A DNA stretch of 6,328 nucleotides from an uncultured Corynebacterium sp. (lineage in GTDB: Bacteria; Actinomycetota; Actinomycetes; Mycobacteriales; Mycobacteriaceae). A model generated the notes under the pieces. It did no database searches, was not told the origin of the DNA, and was given only the letters and a program-made list of their open reading frames with translations. Of this stretch, positions 4,867-6,328 are shown piece by piece (position 1 is the stretch's first letter; every line of letters starts with the position of its first letter). Where the stretch lies: positions 1 to 6,328 of the forward strand of contig NZ_CALLDG010000138.1 of assembly GCF_937999985.1 (NCBI RefSeq). Direction: 5' to 3'. The position numbers were made by a program, and so were the translations under genes.

Positions 4867-6123
4867 GTGAAAGACAGCTTCGTAGTGACAGGTGGAACCA
4901 GACTGCAGGGCGCCATCAAGGTGTCCGGCGCCAAGAACAGCGTGCTTAAGCTCATGTCGGCAGCGCTTTTGGCACCCGGAACCACCACGTTGACCAATTG
5001 CCCCGAAATCGCCGACGTGCCCTACATGGCCGAGGTTCTGCGCGGACTGGGCTGTGAGGTGGAGCTCGATGGCGACGTCGTGCGCATCACCACCCCCGAG
5101 CACATCGAGTACAACGCGGACTTTGAGGCCGTGCGCCAGTTCCGTGCTTCCGTCGCGGTACTGGGGCCGCTGACCTCACGGTGCCTCAAGGCGCGGGTTG
5201 CTCTCCCTGGTGGTGACGCCATCGGCTCCCGCCCGCTCGACATGCACCAATCCGGCCTAGAGCTGTTGGGCGCAACCACCAAGATCGAGCACGGTTGTCT
5301 GGTCGCCGAAGCGGAGGAGCTCCATGGCGCGCAGATCAAGCTGGACTTCCCCTCGGTGGGCGCGACAGAGAACATTCTGACTGCTGCGGTGCTGGCTGAG
5401 GGCACCACCACACTGGACAACGCGGCGCGTGAGCCGGAGATCGTGGACCTGTGCGACATGCTGGTGGCGATGGGCGCGAAGATCAGCGGCGCTGGTTCCA
5501 ACACCATCACCGTCGAGGGCGTGGAGCGACTCAACCCGGTGGACCACGAGGTTGTCGGCGACCGCATCGTCGCAGGTACCTGGGCATATGCTGCAGCGAT
5601 GACGCGGGGAGACATCACGGTCGGCGGTATCGATCCGCAGCATTTGCACCTGGTTCTGGAGAAGCTAAAGCTCGCCGGGGCACAGGTGGAGACGTATCCG
5701 ACCGGCTTTAGGGTGGTGCAGCACGAGCGCCCAAAGGCGGTGGACTACCAAACGCTTCCTTTCCCAGGATTCCCGACTGACTTGCAGCCCATGGCTATTG
5801 CACTGTGCACGGTGAGCGAGGGGATGAGCGTGATCACGGAAAATATCTTCGAGTCCCGCTTCCGTTTTGTCGATGAGATGATGCGCTTGGGTGCGGACGC
5901 CAGCATCGACGGCCACCACGTAGTTATCCGGGGTAGGGAGCAGCTTTCCTCTGCGCCGGTGTGGAGCTCCGACATACGTGCAGGCGCGGGCCTGGTGCTG
6001 GCCGGCCTGGTGGCGGATGGGAAGACCGAAGTGCACGATGTCTACCACATTGACCGCGGCTACCCGGAGTTCCCGGAACAGCTGTGCTCGCTGGGTGCAG
6101 AAGTGGAGCGCGTGCAGCGCTAA
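4867..6123 (+). CDS. murA: UDP-N-acetylglucosamine 1-carboxyvinyltransferase MurA with Asp at the catalytic Cys position
   Basis: Catalyses the first committed step of peptidoglycan synthesis, enolpyruvyl transfer from phosphoenolpyruvate to UDP-GlcNAc, in the cytoplasm. The 418-residue protein is a full-length two-domain EPSP synthase-like enzyme. Key residues are K23-N24 in SGAKNSVLK, R93 in QFRAS, the loop P114-G-G-D-A-I-G120, R122, D305 in FPTDLQP, R371 in DIRAGAGL and R397 in HIDRGYP. D305, R371 and R397 have the same numbers as in E. coli. Residue 117 (GAC, 5215-5217) is Asp where most bacteria have the fosfomycin-binding Cys115; M. tuberculosis MurA has the same Asp117 and is not inhibited by fosfomycin. 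The GTG at 4867 is chosen because KDSFVVTGGTRLQG is the normal N-terminus; longer frames starting at 4810 or 4819 would translate the ramA terminator. The ribosome site is weak. Confidence 0.96.
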   Translation: MKDSFVVTGGTRLQGAIKVSGAKNSVLKLMSAALLAPGTTTLTNCPEIADVPYMAEVLRGLGCEVELDGDVVRITTPEHIEYNADFEAVRQFRASVAVLGPLTSRCLKARVALPGGDAIGSRPLDMHQSGLELLGATTKIEHGCLVAEAEELHGAQIKLDFPSVGATENILTAAVLAEGTTTLDNAAREPEIVDLCDMLVAMGAKISGAGSNTITVEGVERLNPVDHEVVGDRIVAGTWAYAAAMTRGDITVGGIDPQHLHLVLEKLKLAGAQVETYPTGFRVVQHERPKAVDYQTLPFPGFPTDLQPMAIALCTVSEGMSVITENIFESRFRFVDEMMRLGADASIDGHHVVIRGREQLSSAPVWSSDIRAGAGLVLAGLVADGKTEVHDVYHIDRGYPEFPEQLCSLGAEVERVQR

Positions 6124-6234
6124 AGGGTGCGCCTGTTCAGTACTTAGGGCTGAGTGCGTTCAACGCCTGGGCTGAACCTGTGCAGCGTTGAAAGCTCTAT
6201 GTTGGCGCATGTGCACTTTAGTGTGATTTCATAC

Positions 6235-6275
6235 CCCGCAGAAAAGCCTTGTGGCCTGCGGGTTTGTGTTTATTG
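6235..6275 (+). terminator. Terminator downstream of murA
   Basis: CCCGCAG (6235-6241) pairs with CTGCGGG (6256-6262), and an inner GCC (6246-6248) pairs with GGC (6253-6255) around TTGT, with an AAAA bulge on the left. A T-rich tail, TTTGTGTTTATT, follows. It lies 111 bases after the murA stop. Between them (6124-6234) I see no gene, only weak inverted repeats such as TTCAACGC (6159-6166) with GCGTTGAA (6185-6192). Confidence 0.75.
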
Positions 6276-6292
6276 TGGGGTGTGTGTACATT
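6264..6292 (+). promoter_or_regulatory. Candidate promoter reading out of the window
   Basis: TTGTGT (6264-6269), a 17-base spacer and TACATT (6287-6292) form a plausible sigma-A promoter overlapping the murA terminator tail. Transcription would start near 6299. The gene it serves lies beyond the window. In mycobacteria an rRNA operon follows murA, so an rRNA leader is one possibility, but the remaining 30 bases do not show it. Confidence 0.33.
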
Positions 6293-6328
6293 AATCCAAG
6301 TCAGCGCGACACGGCGCCGCGAGTTACA

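Noticed and set aside
5022..5618. 198-residue minus-strand frame antisense to murA
   Set aside because: Ser/Pro/Arg-rich composition, no family signature, and full overlap with murA.
6222..6232. TGTGA half-site resembling a GlxR site
   Set aside because: The matching TCACA half is missing at the required spacing; the same is true of TGTGA near 2265.

Overview
This window looks like chromosomal core sequence of a Corynebacterium-type actinobacterium. The DNA is GC-rich, start codons include GTG and TTG, and the set of CysE, CysK, the regulator RamA and MurA resembles what I remember of the C. glutamicum ramA locus. A complete crotonase next to these genes would suit a species that degrades fatty acids, as many lipid-requiring skin corynebacteria do. 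The species cannot be fixed from the sequence alone.

Layout, left to right. A small GNAT-fold acetyltransferase (154-438, +) converges on cysE (489-1073, -). cysK (1255-2190, -) lies upstream of cysE on the same strand, so the cysteine genes read leftward as cysK then cysE, separated by 181 bases that hold a long hairpin. The region 2191-2384 is divergent: it carries the cysK promoter with a textbook McbR operator (TAGAC-N6-GTCTA) plus a second overlapping copy, and the leader of a crotonase gene (2385-3182, +). A DUF2505 gene (3221-3757, +) follows, then ramA (3939-4796, +) with its own well-marked promoter, a strong terminator (4822-4852), and murA (4867-6123, +) ending in another terminator (6235-6275). 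The last bases may hold a promoter reading out of the window.

Function. CysE makes O-acetylserine from serine and acetyl-CoA, and CysK converts it with sulfide to cysteine. CysE ends in the C-terminal isoleucine that normally docks into CysK, so the two probably form the cysteine synthase complex. The crotonase hydrates enoyl-CoA in beta-oxidation and so feeds acetyl-CoA. RamA is the global LuxR-type regulator of acetate and carbon metabolism; its promoter carries three G5 boxes at 11-12 bp spacing, as expected for autoregulation. MurA starts peptidoglycan synthesis and has Asp in place of the catalytic Cys (residue 117), which predicts intrinsic fosfomycin insensitivity.

I see no mobile element, CRISPR array, tRNA or rRNA gene, and no sign of a wholly new system. 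The points worth following are regulatory: the double McbR site, the phased G-box clusters, the cysK-cysE hairpin, and two genes that may be leaderless. Several gene starts given here are shorter than the longest open frame, chosen from ribosome binding sites, terminator position or family N-termini.
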